A stretch of 64,000 nt of DNA, taken from positions 1-64,000 of the forward strand of contig NZ_JAECZB010000093.1 in assembly GCF_016056295.1 (NCBI RefSeq). Reading direction: 5' to 3'. The notes below the pieces were generated by a model. It did no database searches and was not told the origin of the DNA. It saw nothing but the letters and a program-made list of their open reading frames with translations. Of this stretch, positions 36,023 to 46,117 are shown in pieces; position 1 is the first letter of the stretch, and every line of letters starts with the position of its first letter. Source of the DNA: Atlanticothrix silvestris CENA357 (GTDB lineage Bacteria; Cyanobacteriota; Cyanobacteriia; Cyanobacteriales; Nostocaceae). The translations under genes were made by a program, and so were the position numbers.

Positions 36023-37741
36023 ATGGATAAAATAACTAACTATATAGCTAACGATACACTTAATCTTTGGCGGGAAGAAGGTAATCGCCAAATACCTCAA
36101 AATTTTGAGGTTTTCCGTAATTTAGTGGCACAAGCAAAAGACTATTTGAAGCAAGGTAACCATAATATGGCTGCTATCTATGGAGATATAGCAGTCGAAT
36201 ATGCTTCGCTCAATCAACATTGTGGTCTTTTTGTTAGTCCAGAACTCGAAAATCTTCTCCTTACAATTGGAAAAGAAGCTTTACAAAGTAGCAGTCATCG
36301 CAGTGAAAATAGATCATTGCATGAAATGCCAAAGAACATACTGCATATTGTTTACGGAGTATGGAATACTGGTGGGCATTCCAGACTACTTTGGCGTTGG
36401 ATTCAGCAGGATGCTGAGCGTTCACACTCAGTTGTGTTGACTGAAATGAGATTAGATGATACGCCTAAAGTGTTTAGAGAAGCCGTATACAAAAGTCACG
36501 GCAAGATATATGCTTTAAACAAAACAATTGGGAATTTTATATCTCGCGCTAAACGATTACGCGAAATTGCTGCATCAGCTGATATGGTTGTATTGCATAC
36601 AATGCACGATGGCACTCTACCTGTTATTGCATTTGCAAATAGAGAGCAATCTCCACCAATTATTTATGTAAATACTGCTGATGAGCGTTTTTGGACGGGA
36701 GTGTGTATCAGCGATGTCGTTGCTAATTTGCGTGACTCTGGTATGCGTCTATCTCAAAAGCGTAGAGGCGTTGAACCAATGCGTAATATGGTTCTTCCTA
36801 CCATTGTGGAGCCTACTCGCCGGATACTTTCACGGTCAGAAGCAAAGCGACAGCTTGGTATTAGCGAAAACAGTGTGCTGCTTCTTTCCATAGCTAGAGG
36901 TGTAAAGTACAACACATCAGATGGTATTAGTTTTGCAGATGTACATCTGCCATTACTGAAAAAACATAAGCAAGCCATCCTGATGGTTGTTGGACCAGGG
37001 AATCGCAAAGATTGGTCAGAAGCAATTCAGCAAACTCAGGGAAGAATACGAGTTTTTGGGGACACTCCGGATACAGATGTGTTTTACCAAGCGGCTGACA
37101 TATATGTTGATTCATATCCTTTTGTTTCAATTACATCGCTGCTAGAAGCTGGAAGTTATGGCCTACCTTTGGTGAGTCGCTACCCATACTCCTCAGATGC
37201 CTGCGAAATCTTTGGTGCTGATATGCCTGGTCTGACAGGCAATTTGATTCGTGTGCAGAATCTTGGAGAGTATACGTCGATTTTGTCACGTTTGGTCGAA
37301 GATGAAGAGTTCAGACTATCCCTTGGCGAAGCAACTAGAAAAAAGATCACGGAAATACATACAGCCAATAATTGGCAGCAGTCTTTAGAAGATGTATATC
37401 TTCGTGCTGCGACTTTACCTAGGATAAATGTAACGTCTGCTCCACAGGAGGAAATATTTGTTGGCGAACCTGATGTCTTTTTGTCAAAAGTTTGTCCCTT
37501 CAAAAAAATTGACGTTGAGCAGTTGATTTTAAACCGTGTGAAAGTAATGCCATTCGATAAAAGATTTTCCTGCTGGATCAGACAAATAAAGATGGGTAAC
37601 TTTCGCCGGATAAGTTTGATGAACTTATTTGCGCCTGAATGGTTCTATGAGAATTTATGGCTCTACGCACATTTGCAAAAATTCTACAGGCGCTTACGTT
37701 ATGGTTCTTGGAACCCTTCGTTACCTGCAAGGCAAAGGTAA
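36023..37741 (+). CDS. GT-B glycosyltransferase with N-terminal helical domain
   Basis: The 572-residue protein has a helical N-terminal region (about 1-95, TPR-like in appearance: NMAAIYGDIAVEYASL), then a GT-B glycosyltransferase-like body with ILHIVYGVWNTGGHSRLLWRW (about 105-125) and a C-terminal nucleotide-sugar domain (VLLLSIARGVKYN, FGDTPDTDVFYQAADIYVDSYPFVSITSLLEAGSYGLPLVS). The final 90 residues are basic and rich in aromatics, perhaps a membrane-associating tail. It fits glycosyltransferase family 4 or a relative. It is oriented with the sugar operon upstream. Donor and acceptor are unknown. Confidence 0.8.
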   Translation: MDKITNYIANDTLNLWREEGNRQIPQNFEVFRNLVAQAKDYLKQGNHNMAAIYGDIAVEYASLNQHCGLFVSPELENLLLTIGKEALQSSSHRSENRSLHEMPKNILHIVYGVWNTGGHSRLLWRWIQQDAERSHSVVLTEMRLDDTPKVFREAVYKSHGKIYALNKTIGNFISRAKRLREIAASADMVVLHTMHDGTLPVIAFANREQSPPIIYVNTADERFWTGVCISDVVANLRDSGMRLSQKRRGVEPMRNMVLPTIVEPTRRILSRSEAKRQLGISENSVLLLSIARGVKYNTSDGISFADVHLPLLKKHKQAILMVVGPGNRKDWSEAIQQTQGRIRVFGDTPDTDVFYQAADIYVDSYPFVSITSLLEAGSYGLPLVSRYPYSSDACEIFGADMPGLTGNLIRVQNLGEYTSILSRLVEDEEFRLSLGEATRKKITEIHTANNWQQSLEDVYLRAATLPRINVTSAPQEEIFVGEPDVFLSKVCPFKKIDVEQLILNRVKVMPFDKRFSCWIRQIKMGNFRRISLMNLFAPEWFYENLWLYAHLQKFYRRLRYGSWNPSLPARQR

Positions 37742-37908
37742 TAAGCTCTAGAAAGGACGAGAAAAGCTAACCCTGTTTCGCATAAGCATTTTAAATTCTC
37801 AGTCAGTCAAACTACAAAAGCAATATTACACATAAGCGAGGGATTACATACAAAAGGGAATTGCATACAATAATTTAAAATTTTATCAATTTATAATATG
37901 GTTTTAAA

Positions 37909-38805
37909 ATGCTAAAAATATCAAACAGATGGATAAAAAATAAGCTAAAAGAAAGCATAAAATATAGAGTTTTTTATAATTATTGTAACTTATTATGCTT
38001 TATTAAAACTCTAAAAATACCTCACATTGATTGGAAACCATTAGATAATAGTTTACCAAGGTTTGTTGCAATTGCACGTGAAGCAGATGTGCCACTGCTC
38101 GCATACAGTATCCAATCTTTAATGCAACACTCTATCAGCAGACCTAACATTTGGTTGATTGGAGATTCTGATGCTGCTTATATTAAGCTCCAAAAGTGGT
38201 TTGCTAATTACCCTTCAGATGTAAAATTTTGGCACTGGCAAACTTTACACGACGAGTTAGATCAAAGCTATAAAAACTTTATTCAGACTTGGCTTGCTTC
38301 TGGCCAATGGGGAGGATATGCCAAAAAGTTTGCCATTACTTTAGCTGCAAATGCTCACTCTGACATCCTACTTTTTGATGCTGATGTACTGTGGTTTGGC
38401 AATTTTCTATCTGCTTTACAAACTATTAGGCAGAATCATAATACAATTTTAGCAGGTCAAGATTATGTACAATCTTATGACTTGGAGGTAGCTGAGTTTT
38501 TATGTAACAAAAAAATTCTTGAAGATAAGCCTTTAAATTGCGGTCTTATTTATTATCCTCATAGTATTTTATTTAAAATAATTACTATTAATAAAGTAAA
38601 TAATTTAATCGGATACGCGAAGGAAGCAACACCTCATTTTGAACAAACACTTATTGCAGATGCTTTTTGGAAATCAGGCGGTAAGTGGTTTAGTTCGGAC
38701 ACAGTAGCAACCACACTGATAGATAATTTTCAGTTCAAAAAACAAGTTTACGCTTTAGCCCGTCATTATGCTGGAGCTAAACATTTATTTTGGCGTGATG
38801 CTTAA
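37909..38805 (+). CDS. GT-A-type glycosyltransferase (DxD motif)
   Basis: The 298-residue protein looks like a nucleotide-diphospho-sugar transferase. Residues about 48-70 (RFVAIAREADVPLLAYSIQSLM) form the start of a GT-A fold and LLFDADVLWF near 160 holds the metal-binding DxD. The first 45 residues are basic and hydrophobic and may associate with the membrane. The gene is AT-rich relative to the sugar-operon genes, with many Lys and Asn codons, suggesting separate acquisition. I cannot assign a CAZy family with certainty; GT8-like is possible. Confidence 0.7.
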   Translation: MLKISNRWIKNKLKESIKYRVFYNYCNLLCFIKTLKIPHIDWKPLDNSLPRFVAIAREADVPLLAYSIQSLMQHSISRPNIWLIGDSDAAYIKLQKWFANYPSDVKFWHWQTLHDELDQSYKNFIQTWLASGQWGGYAKKFAITLAANAHSDILLFDADVLWFGNFLSALQTIRQNHNTILAGQDYVQSYDLEVAEFLCNKKILEDKPLNCGLIYYPHSILFKIITINKVNNLIGYAKEATPHFEQTLIADAFWKSGGKWFSSDTVATTLIDNFQFKKQVYALARHYAGAKHLFWRDA

Positions 38806-38921
38806 TACTATGTTTATTTGTAAGCAATTGCGTTATTTGAATCAGGGCAGTTTAACAACATTTAGATATTTATAAAAGTACTAACTAATTAACTGCTAAT
38901 TTTTTATAAGGGAATTTTACC

Positions 38922-40037
38922 ATGCGATCGCTGCGTATCCTGATAGCTACACATTCGCCCCTAGCTCCGGAATTTGGTGCTGGACAGATGGCGATTAATC
39001 TAGCAGCTGCATTTCGGGCGCAGGGACATGATGTTACTTTGTGGTCTCCTCATCCTATCCTTGGACAAACACGATGGTGGCAAGGTCTCCAAAGCCTTCA
39101 ATTAATGCGAACAAAGCTAGATGAGTTTCTTACAACTCAGAAGCCTTTTGATGTAATTGATTGCTATGCTCCATTTATTACAAATCAGGTTAGTAAATCA
39201 GGTTTAGTAGTGGCTCGTAGTGTTCAGCCTGATATTTTATACATAATATCTAACTTAAACAATCCACAAAAAACAAAAGAGATATTGCTTCTGCCATTTG
39301 GCTATTTATTTACAATAATAAATATATTCTTACTCCTTCAAGGATGGGGAAGAGCAAAATATATTCTTTGCCTCGGTAGTTTAGAACTTCAATGGATGAG
39401 AAAGTGCTTCCCATGGTGGAGGAGTAAATTATTTTCTTATAACAATGCACTGTCAAAAGCTGAACAAGCGGAACTCGCTCAAGTTCGTCTTAATCGAAAA
39501 AGAAATGAAACAGAAAGTACTCGGTTTCTATGGATAGGGCGTTGGGTTGCTCACAAAGGAGTCAAGGAACTTGTTGATTTTATAGTTAAAAGAGCGACAT
39601 CACATCCTCAAGACTCTTTTACAATTGCCGGATGTGGTACATCGGCTGAGAAAGATTTTCCGTCTAAACTTATTCAATCGGGTCAACTAAAAATTTTACC
39701 TTCATTTGAAAGGAGTCAACTTATTCATTTACTTGCTAACCATGATACTGGTTTGTTTACAAGCAGAGTCGAAGGTTGGGGACTTGTATTAAATGAAATG
39801 CTAGAGTCTGGAATGCCTATTTTCGCAACGCTCGCAGGAGGTGTACTTGACTTGCAGCCCTTTTTTGAGGATATGCTGCGACCATTTCCTCCGACAATAC
39901 AAAAAATATCTGAAAAACTGATCATCTCTAAAGATATGGACAATTATTACAGTACTTTTTCATGGGAGAAAACAGTAGACAATTATGTTAAATTTCTGTT
40001 AAATGGGAAAAATTACAATACTAATCCAACAAAGTAA
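38922..40037 (+). CDS. Glycosyltransferase family 4
   Basis: A 371-residue GT-B glycosyltransferase. The N-terminal domain starts LRILIATHSPLAPEFGAGQMAINLAAAFRAQGHDVTL; the C-terminal domain has RFLWIGRWVAHKGVKELVDFI, the acceptor/donor region FTSRVEGWGLVLNEMLESGMPIFATLAGG (the E-x7-E motif). A hydrophobic stretch around 122-142 probably contacts the membrane. ATG 38922 follows AAGGGAA. It is separated from its neighbours by 116 and 218 bases, so may be independently transcribed. Specificity unknown. Confidence 0.85.
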   Translation: MRSLRILIATHSPLAPEFGAGQMAINLAAAFRAQGHDVTLWSPHPILGQTRWWQGLQSLQLMRTKLDEFLTTQKPFDVIDCYAPFITNQVSKSGLVVARSVQPDILYIISNLNNPQKTKEILLLPFGYLFTIINIFLLLQGWGRAKYILCLGSLELQWMRKCFPWWRSKLFSYNNALSKAEQAELAQVRLNRKRNETESTRFLWIGRWVAHKGVKELVDFIVKRATSHPQDSFTIAGCGTSAEKDFPSKLIQSGQLKILPSFERSQLIHLLANHDTGLFTSRVEGWGLVLNEMLESGMPIFATLAGGVLDLQPFFEDMLRPFPPTIQKISEKLIISKDMDNYYSTFSWEKTVDNYVKFLLNGKNYNTNPTK

Positions 40038-40255
40038 ATATTGTGTTTGCATGATATTAGATTAGGCTAACGAAATACAAAATAAAGGATGTTGTACAAA
40101 TAATGATAAAAGTAGAGTGAAATTTTATTTCTAAAGAAATAAAATTTTTTAGTTCTGGTGTTAGGTAAATGGTTAACTCGGCTATTTATGGAAACCAAAA
40201 CACCAAACTGTTTGAATTGAAAAGTTTACACAAGTTGCAATCTAATTAATACATT

Positions 40256-41323
40256 ATGAAACGTAAAGTTATTGTTACTGGTTCTTCCGGACTGATTGGT
40301 TCTGAGGCTGTTTGTTTCTTCGATCAAAAGGGTTGGTCAGTACAGGGAATTGACAACAATATGCGGAAAGATTTTTTCGGCGTAGATGGAGATACAACTC
40401 ATAATCTACATCGCTTACAGAAATCTTGTGAACAATTTGAACATCACGGTTTAGATATTCGCGATCGCTCTAAGATTTTGGAATTATTTAAAGATATCCG
40501 TCCCGATGCAATTATTCACTGTGCTGCTCAACCATCTCACGATTTAGCTAAAGACAGACCATTTGACGATTTTGATATCAACGCAGTTGGCACTCTCAAT
40601 TTGCTAGAAGCAACCCGACAAGCTTGCCCAGAAGCACCTTTCATTTTCATGAGTACCAATAAAGTCTATGGAGATGCACCTAATGAATTACCTTTAATCG
40701 AAAAAGAAACTCGTTGGGAGTATGCCCGGACAGAAGATTGGAATGGTATTAATGAAGGCTGTCGAATTGATTCCTGCTTGCATAGTTTGTTTGGTGCTTC
40801 TAAAGCATCTGCTGATATTCTTGTGCAAGAATACGGACGCTACTTTAGTATGCCAACTGTCTGCTTCCGGGGTGGATGTTTAACAGGCCCCAACCATTCC
40901 GGCGCAGAATTGCATGGTTTCTTGGCTTATCTTGCTCGTTGCTTCCGAGAAGACAGAAATTACAGAATTTTTGGCTATAAGGGCAAGCAGGTTAGAGATA
41001 ATATTCACTCTCATGATGTTTGTACTGCTTTCTACACTTTCTACAAATCTCCTCGATGTGGAGCAGTATATAACTTGGGTGGTGGACGATACAACAGCAC
41101 TTCGATTATAGAGGCGATCGCTTCTTTTGAAGAGTTATTTGGCAAATCTATTAAGACCGAATACATCGATAAAAATCGTGTCGGAGACCACATCTGTTAC
41201 ATTAGCGATTTAACTCGTTTCCAAACTGACTATCCCAATTGGAAAATCCAAATTTCCCTCAAAGAAACCATGCAGCAATTTGTGGATTTGTCGAAAGCCA
41301 ACTCTCTAACGTCAGTTCTGTAA
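40256..41323 (+). CDS. SDR-family NAD-dependent epimerase with Phe replacing the catalytic Tyr
   Basis: The 355-residue extended SDR resembles CDP-tyvelose/paratose 2-epimerase-like proteins: TGSSGLIGS (8-16) as the NAD loop, MSTNKVYGDAP, and GKQVRDNIHSHDV near 240. The position of the catalytic Tyr in Y-x3-K is Phe (F179 in LFGASKAS, K183), so normal SDR proton transfer cannot use it; I believe close relatives share this. It acts on a nucleotide sugar for the polymer, perhaps by a C2 epimerisation, which does not need the same Tyr role in every enzyme. The next gene starts 47 bases later. Reaction is uncertain. Confidence 0.8.
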   Translation: MKRKVIVTGSSGLIGSEAVCFFDQKGWSVQGIDNNMRKDFFGVDGDTTHNLHRLQKSCEQFEHHGLDIRDRSKILELFKDIRPDAIIHCAAQPSHDLAKDRPFDDFDINAVGTLNLLEATRQACPEAPFIFMSTNKVYGDAPNELPLIEKETRWEYARTEDWNGINEGCRIDSCLHSLFGASKASADILVQEYGRYFSMPTVCFRGGCLTGPNHSGAELHGFLAYLARCFREDRNYRIFGYKGKQVRDNIHSHDVCTAFYTFYKSPRCGAVYNLGGGRYNSTSIIEAIASFEELFGKSIKTEYIDKNRVGDHICYISDLTRFQTDYPNWKIQISLKETMQQFVDLSKANSLTSVL

Positions 41324-41370
41324 CAAACAAAAAATTCTGAGCAAATTTCGCTTTTGAAAGCAGACATAAC

Positions 41371-42567
41371 ATGAAGACTCCGTATATCGGCATCTTAATG
41401 GAAAGCCCGGTTCAATATCATGCGCCCCTGTTCCAGTTTTTGGCTAAAGACAGTCGCTTTCGTTTGAAAGTGATGTATATGTCCCAGAGAGGAGTCAAAC
41501 CTTTTTATAATCCACAACTCAAAATGACGCTGCAATGGGATATTCCTGTTTTAGAGGGATATGATTATGTATTTTTAAACAATCACTCTCCTATTACGGA
41601 TGACGGTGGGAGTTTTTGGACACTTTTAAATTTAGGAGTTCACAAAACCATCGCCCAAGAAAAATTTGACGCAGTTTGGGTACATGGCTATGGCTATGCA
41701 ACTTGCTGGTTAGCACTGTTAGCCTGTCAAGCAACGGGAACTCCTTTATTTTTACGGGGAGAAAGTGAAGACTTTTTCCCTAGAGCGAAATGGAAGAACC
41801 AACTTCGTGATTTAGGATTATCTGTTTTTCTCAAGCAGGTTGCAGCCGCTTTATACATTGGTTCCTACAATCGGGAATTTTACCTCAATCACCACGTTCC
41901 AGAAGAACGACTTTTCTACGTACCCTACAATGTCGATAATGACTGGTTTAATGTCCAAACACCAGAGCGTTTAGAATTTAGGAAGCAAATACGGGCTGAA
42001 CTAGGGCTAGATGAAAATACAGTTGTATTTATCATGGCTTCTAAACACCGCCCAGATCGCTATCCAATGGATGTAATACAGGCATTTTGCCAAGTCCCTA
42101 AAGACCTGAATGCAGCTTTATTAGTGCTAGGGGATGGTGTCTTACGACCAGAATTGGAAGCTTATACTCAAGCTTATGGAGATGGGCGGCACATTCACTT
42201 TTTAGGTTTAATTCCGCAGTCCAAATATCCAGGTTATATGGGGACAGGTGATATTCTCATCCACCCATCTTCAGAAACCTGGGGATGTGCAATTAATGAG
42301 GGTATCTCTGCTAGTTTAGCGGTGATTTCATCTGACCAAGTTCTCGGATGGAGAGATATGGTACATCCAGAAGTCAATGGTTTGATTTACCCCTTCCACA
42401 ATGTAGAAGCACTAGCAAAGTGTATAGTATCTTTGGCTCAACAACCAGAACGGGTGCAACAAATGCGGCAAGCATCTCGTAAATTGAGCGAAGAGATGGA
42501 CTTTGGAGTTTGTGCCGATGGAGTGGTAGCTGCATCAGAACGTTTTGGCAGAGTTAATCATAACTAG
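41371..42567 (+). CDS. Glycosyltransferase family 4
   Basis: A 398-residue GT-B glycosyltransferase. It opens GILMESPVQYHAPLFQFLA, an arrangement typical of a cyanobacterial group, has FLRGESEDFFPRAKW near 125, FIMASKHRPDRYPMDVIQAF at the start of the C-terminal domain, and HPSSETWGCAINEGISASLAVISSD as the donor E-x7-E-like region. It lies 47 bases after the F179-type epimerase and 55 before the next glycosyltransferase, so these three may be cotranscribed. Sugar unknown. Confidence 0.85.
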   Translation: MKTPYIGILMESPVQYHAPLFQFLAKDSRFRLKVMYMSQRGVKPFYNPQLKMTLQWDIPVLEGYDYVFLNNHSPITDDGGSFWTLLNLGVHKTIAQEKFDAVWVHGYGYATCWLALLACQATGTPLFLRGESEDFFPRAKWKNQLRDLGLSVFLKQVAAALYIGSYNREFYLNHHVPEERLFYVPYNVDNDWFNVQTPERLEFRKQIRAELGLDENTVVFIMASKHRPDRYPMDVIQAFCQVPKDLNAALLVLGDGVLRPELEAYTQAYGDGRHIHFLGLIPQSKYPGYMGTGDILIHPSSETWGCAINEGISASLAVISSDQVLGWRDMVHPEVNGLIYPFHNVEALAKCIVSLAQQPERVQQMRQASRKLSEEMDFGVCADGVVAASERFGRVNHN

Positions 42568-42622
42568 CAGAAATAGTTTTCCTTGAATCATATCCACCGA
42601 AAAAATTCAATTAGGTTCTAAC

Positions 42623-43828
42623 GTGCCAGGAATTAGTATTGCCTATAGCAGCGTTCATCAGGTATATCAGATTGCTCTAGCTGCTCAAGAACTAGGCGAA
42701 CTGGACAACTTTTTTTGCTCTGTAATTGATGCACCAGGTAAATGGGGCGCTCTGTTTTCCCTGATGTTTGGACGCGATCGCCTCATTAACCGTCGTTGTC
42801 CAGAACTGAATTTGCAGCATGTTAAAGAGTATCCTTGGCCTTTAGCATTTCAGTATTTCAAGCAAATGCAGCGCAAAAGGCTTGGGCCTGCTGATTGGGA
42901 AGCAACCAATAATCTTTTTGATAAATGGGCGGCGCAAAAATTAAAATCTGTCACTAGCCAACTTTTTGTTGGTGTAGAAACTTGCGCTCTCCGGTGTTTG
43001 GAAGTCGCTCATCAGCGAAATATGACAACTCTTTTAGATTGCCATCAAGTACATCCAGATTTTTTGGATAGAGTTATCGCTGACGCTGCATCAGATTTGA
43101 GTATTCCTGTACCTGAAACTATAGATACTTCGACTTGGCGAAAACAAAAGTTGCAGGAATTTGAACTGGCAGATTTTTTGCTGCTGATTTCCGAACCTCA
43201 GAAACGGAGTTTTTTAGACGCAGGGTTTGCTCCTGAAAAATTAGCAACAATCACATTATGGGCAGATACAACTACCTTTTATCCGCCACCAGCAGCAATT
43301 CCTAAAAATTCAGGTGTATTGCGTGTATTATTTGTAGGAGGACTTTGTTTACGCAAGGGGGTTCCCTACTTGTTAAAAGCAATGGAGTTATGTGGTTCTA
43401 GTGTGGAACTGAGTTTGATTGGTGCTAAAACTTCCGAAATTGCTGAGTTTCTGGAAAAAGCAGCAGGCAAATTTAATTATGTGCCCACAATGACCAAAGC
43501 TCAATTACGAGAATATTATTGGCAGTCAGATGTCCTTGTTTTGCCTTCGTTGGTTGATACCTTTGGCTGGGTAGCAATGGAAGCAATGGCTTGCGGTTTA
43601 CCTGTAATTGTCAGCGAAAACTGTGGTGTTCCGGTTCCAGATGAAAACTGGCGAGTGCCAATTATGAATGCCGAAGCGATCGCTGAAAAGCTTTCAATCT
43701 TACAAGAAAATCGAGAATACTGTGCAAGTTTAGGTGAAATTGCAGCCAACTTTGCCCAAAAATTTACTTCCCAACGTTATCGCGAACAATTGCAGACTTT
43801 ATTTAAACAAATTTTGTCACAAGGATAA
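42623..43828 (+). CDS. Glycosyltransferase family 4
   Basis: A 401-residue GT-B glycosyltransferase starting at GTG 42623 (MPGISIAYSSVHQVYQ). The C-terminal domain has VLFVGGLCLRKGVPYLLKAMEL and VLPSLVDTFGWVAMEAMACGLPVIVSENCG, a complete E-x7-E region. N-terminal residues include a VGVETCALRCLEVAHQRNMTTLLDCHQVHP stretch common to this cyanobacterial subgroup. It sits 23 bases upstream of the next glycosyltransferase-like gene. Specificity unknown. Confidence 0.85.
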   Translation: MPGISIAYSSVHQVYQIALAAQELGELDNFFCSVIDAPGKWGALFSLMFGRDRLINRRCPELNLQHVKEYPWPLAFQYFKQMQRKRLGPADWEATNNLFDKWAAQKLKSVTSQLFVGVETCALRCLEVAHQRNMTTLLDCHQVHPDFLDRVIADAASDLSIPVPETIDTSTWRKQKLQEFELADFLLLISEPQKRSFLDAGFAPEKLATITLWADTTTFYPPPAAIPKNSGVLRVLFVGGLCLRKGVPYLLKAMELCGSSVELSLIGAKTSEIAEFLEKAAGKFNYVPTMTKAQLREYYWQSDVLVLPSLVDTFGWVAMEAMACGLPVIVSENCGVPVPDENWRVPIMNAEAIAEKLSILQENREYCASLGEIAANFAQKFTSQRYREQLQTLFKQILSQG

Positions 43829-43851
43829 TTAAGAGTAATAAATCTTGTCAG

Positions 43852-44943
43852 ATGATTATCCAAATAGTTCCACAAATGCCTCCAGTTATCAACGGAGTCA
43901 GTGATTATGCAACAATTTTAGCTAGGAAATTGCGTCAAGACTTTGGGATATCAACCTGCTTTGTTGTGGGTGATCCTAATTGGAATGGAGCCACAGAGAT
44001 AGAAAATTTTCAAATTCGCAAAGTTGATGAGCGTTCTGCAAAAGCCTTAGTTTCTGTCTTAAAGGAAATTTCCTCATCTTCCACTAAAATACTATTACAA
44101 TATGTTGGCTATGGTTATGCTCCACGTGGCTGTCCTTTCTGGTTGGTGGATGGACTGCGGCAGTGGCAAACCAAGACAAATAAAGGTACTTTAGTCACTA
44201 TGTTTCATGAACTTTACGCTACTGGTTATCCGATTTGGAGTAGCGCATTTTGGACAGAACCACTACAAAAATATCTTGTTGCTCGTCTTGTAAGTATGAG
44301 CGATCATATAAATACTAATAAGCCTGAATATGCAAAGATACTGCACAAGCTTTGCCCAGGTAAAAACCAACAAATTCCAACTTTACCCGTTTTTTCAAAT
44401 GTTGGTGAGCCAGAAAAAATTAAACCGCTAGCTGACCGCAAACCACGACTAGTCGTTTTTGGTAACACTGGCAATCGATTAAAAGTTTATGAACAATCGA
44501 CAACTGCCCTGAAACGTGTTTGTCAAGAACTAGATATTCAAGAGATTATTGATATTGGGCCACCAATAAACCTGTCAATATCTGCAATTAATGATATTCC
44601 TATAGTTAAATTGGGGCAACAATCTGCTGAAAATATTAGTGAGATTCTGCAAGATTCATGGGTAGGTTTTTTTCATTATCCTCTTGACTTCCTAACTCGC
44701 TCAGGTACTTTTGCTGCTTACAGCGCTCATGGAGTTACTCCGGTTGGCACTACCTACTATGCTTGGGGAAAAGAGCAGGATGGTTTAGAAATCAACAAGC
44801 ACTACTGGCTCGCAGACAACCAAACTAGAGAGATGAGTTTAGAACAAGGGCAAATGATTGCTAATCAGGCTTATACATGGTATCAGAATCATAATGCATC
44901 AGCACATGTCAAAACACTTATAAATCAGCTTTTCTACCAATAA
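43852..44943 (+). CDS. Divergent glycosyltransferase-like protein
   Basis: The 363-residue protein begins like a family 4 enzyme (IIQIVPQMPPVINGVSDYATILARKL) but the C-terminal domain is divergent. It keeps LVVFGNTGNRLKVYEQS and GFFHYPLDFLTRSGTFAAYSAHGVTPVG where the donor site should be, without the usual E-x7-E. Whether it is active is uncertain; it may act as a non-catalytic partner or use a different donor geometry. It follows the previous gene by 23 bases and precedes the exostosin-like gene by 35. It is AT-richer than the operon at 29.6-35.9 kb. Confidence 0.65.
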   Translation: MIIQIVPQMPPVINGVSDYATILARKLRQDFGISTCFVVGDPNWNGATEIENFQIRKVDERSAKALVSVLKEISSSSTKILLQYVGYGYAPRGCPFWLVDGLRQWQTKTNKGTLVTMFHELYATGYPIWSSAFWTEPLQKYLVARLVSMSDHINTNKPEYAKILHKLCPGKNQQIPTLPVFSNVGEPEKIKPLADRKPRLVVFGNTGNRLKVYEQSTTALKRVCQELDIQEIIDIGPPINLSISAINDIPIVKLGQQSAENISEILQDSWVGFFHYPLDFLTRSGTFAAYSAHGVTPVGTTYYAWGKEQDGLEINKHYWLADNQTREMSLEQGQMIANQAYTWYQNHNASAHVKTLINQLFYQ

Positions 44944-44978
44944 AATTATCAGCTTAAATAGATTTTAGATTTAACTAT

Positions 44979-46043
44979 ATGAAAGTTTGGTTAACAACAA
45001 CAGCGAGAAAAGATTCAAAATTTGAACAGAGTAGAAAATATCACGAGGATGCAAAGCATAATCTGATTGAACCAGCGCGAGAAAGCATGCGCCGATTAGA
45101 AGGGCAACGTTATTCATTAGCAAACTCTCCTGAAGACGCGGATATAATTGTTTATATTGAACCGGAATACGTTAAGTTTAGAGAGTATATTTATATATTA
45201 CTAGACGAAGATTTAATTTTTAAATATCCTAATCGATGTTTTGTGATAGATTGCGCCGATACGTCTTGGGGTTTTTTACCAGGAGTTTATACAAGTCTCT
45301 TGACTTCACAAATCAATCGTCAACGATTTAGATCTGGAGGCTATTTAAGAGAATACAATCCTTCGTGCGGAAAATTATATCAAGAAAAAAAACATATTAA
45401 TCCAAGATTACTATTTTCTTTCCGAGGTGCAGCAAATGTACAAGTCCGTCAAAAAATTTTTGATGCAAATTTTTCAATTAGTGATGTTTCTATCAATAAA
45501 ATAGTAAGTACTAAATTCTTTGACTACAATACTAACCAGCAAAATTTATATATTGAAGAAATCATTGATAGCAAGTTTGTTTTATGCCCCAGAGGTTGGT
45601 CTCCTGCCTCCATTCGATTATATGAAGTTATGCAACTAGGTAGAGTTCCCGTCATATTATCCGATCAATGGGTTCCACCTGAAGGGCCATCTTGGAATGA
45701 TTTTTCACTCAGAATTTCTGAGAGCAAGGTGAATGATTTACCAGAGATTATCCGATCTTATGAACCTTATGCCTCAGAAATGGGCCAATTAGCTAGGCAA
45801 ACTTGGGAAAATTTCTTTAGTCCAGACATAATTTTCTTTCGGATGCTCAACTATATTGAAAGCATTCTTTTAGAAAGAGATATTGATTATGATGAGAGTT
45901 TTTATCAAAAACAGTGGCTAACTTGGAAGTTTGATTGGGAAAGGGGATGGACTCCTTTGCAAAGTTTTGTGAGAGCAGTCAGGGAGAGAACTCTAATTAA
46001 TAAACTGAAATCAAAATTTCAATCTTTAAATACTTCTATGTAG
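44979..46043 (+). CDS. Exostosin-family (GT47-like) glycosyltransferase
   Basis: The 354-residue protein carries the exostosin signature in its second half: SKFVLCPRGWSPASIRLYEVMQLGRVPVILSDQWVPP (about 200-237). In animals and plants exostosins elongate heparan sulfate or pectin/xyloglucan side chains; bacterial members occur in some polysaccharide clusters and are poorly characterised. There is no N-terminal membrane anchor. The gene is AT-rich, lies 35 bases after the divergent glycosyltransferase and 74 before another family 4 enzyme. The sugar added is not predictable. Confidence 0.75.
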   Translation: MKVWLTTTARKDSKFEQSRKYHEDAKHNLIEPARESMRRLEGQRYSLANSPEDADIIVYIEPEYVKFREYIYILLDEDLIFKYPNRCFVIDCADTSWGFLPGVYTSLLTSQINRQRFRSGGYLREYNPSCGKLYQEKKHINPRLLFSFRGAANVQVRQKIFDANFSISDVSINKIVSTKFFDYNTNQQNLYIEEIIDSKFVLCPRGWSPASIRLYEVMQLGRVPVILSDQWVPPEGPSWNDFSLRISESKVNDLPEIIRSYEPYASEMGQLARQTWENFFSPDIIFFRMLNYIESILLERDIDYDESFYQKQWLTWKFDWERGWTPLQSFVRAVRERTLINKLKSKFQSLNTSM

Positions 46044-46117
46044 CCTATTTGAGATATATATCGATTTTTTAGTTAAGTTACATTATTTAATAATATATTA
46101 AAAATTACATATAAATA

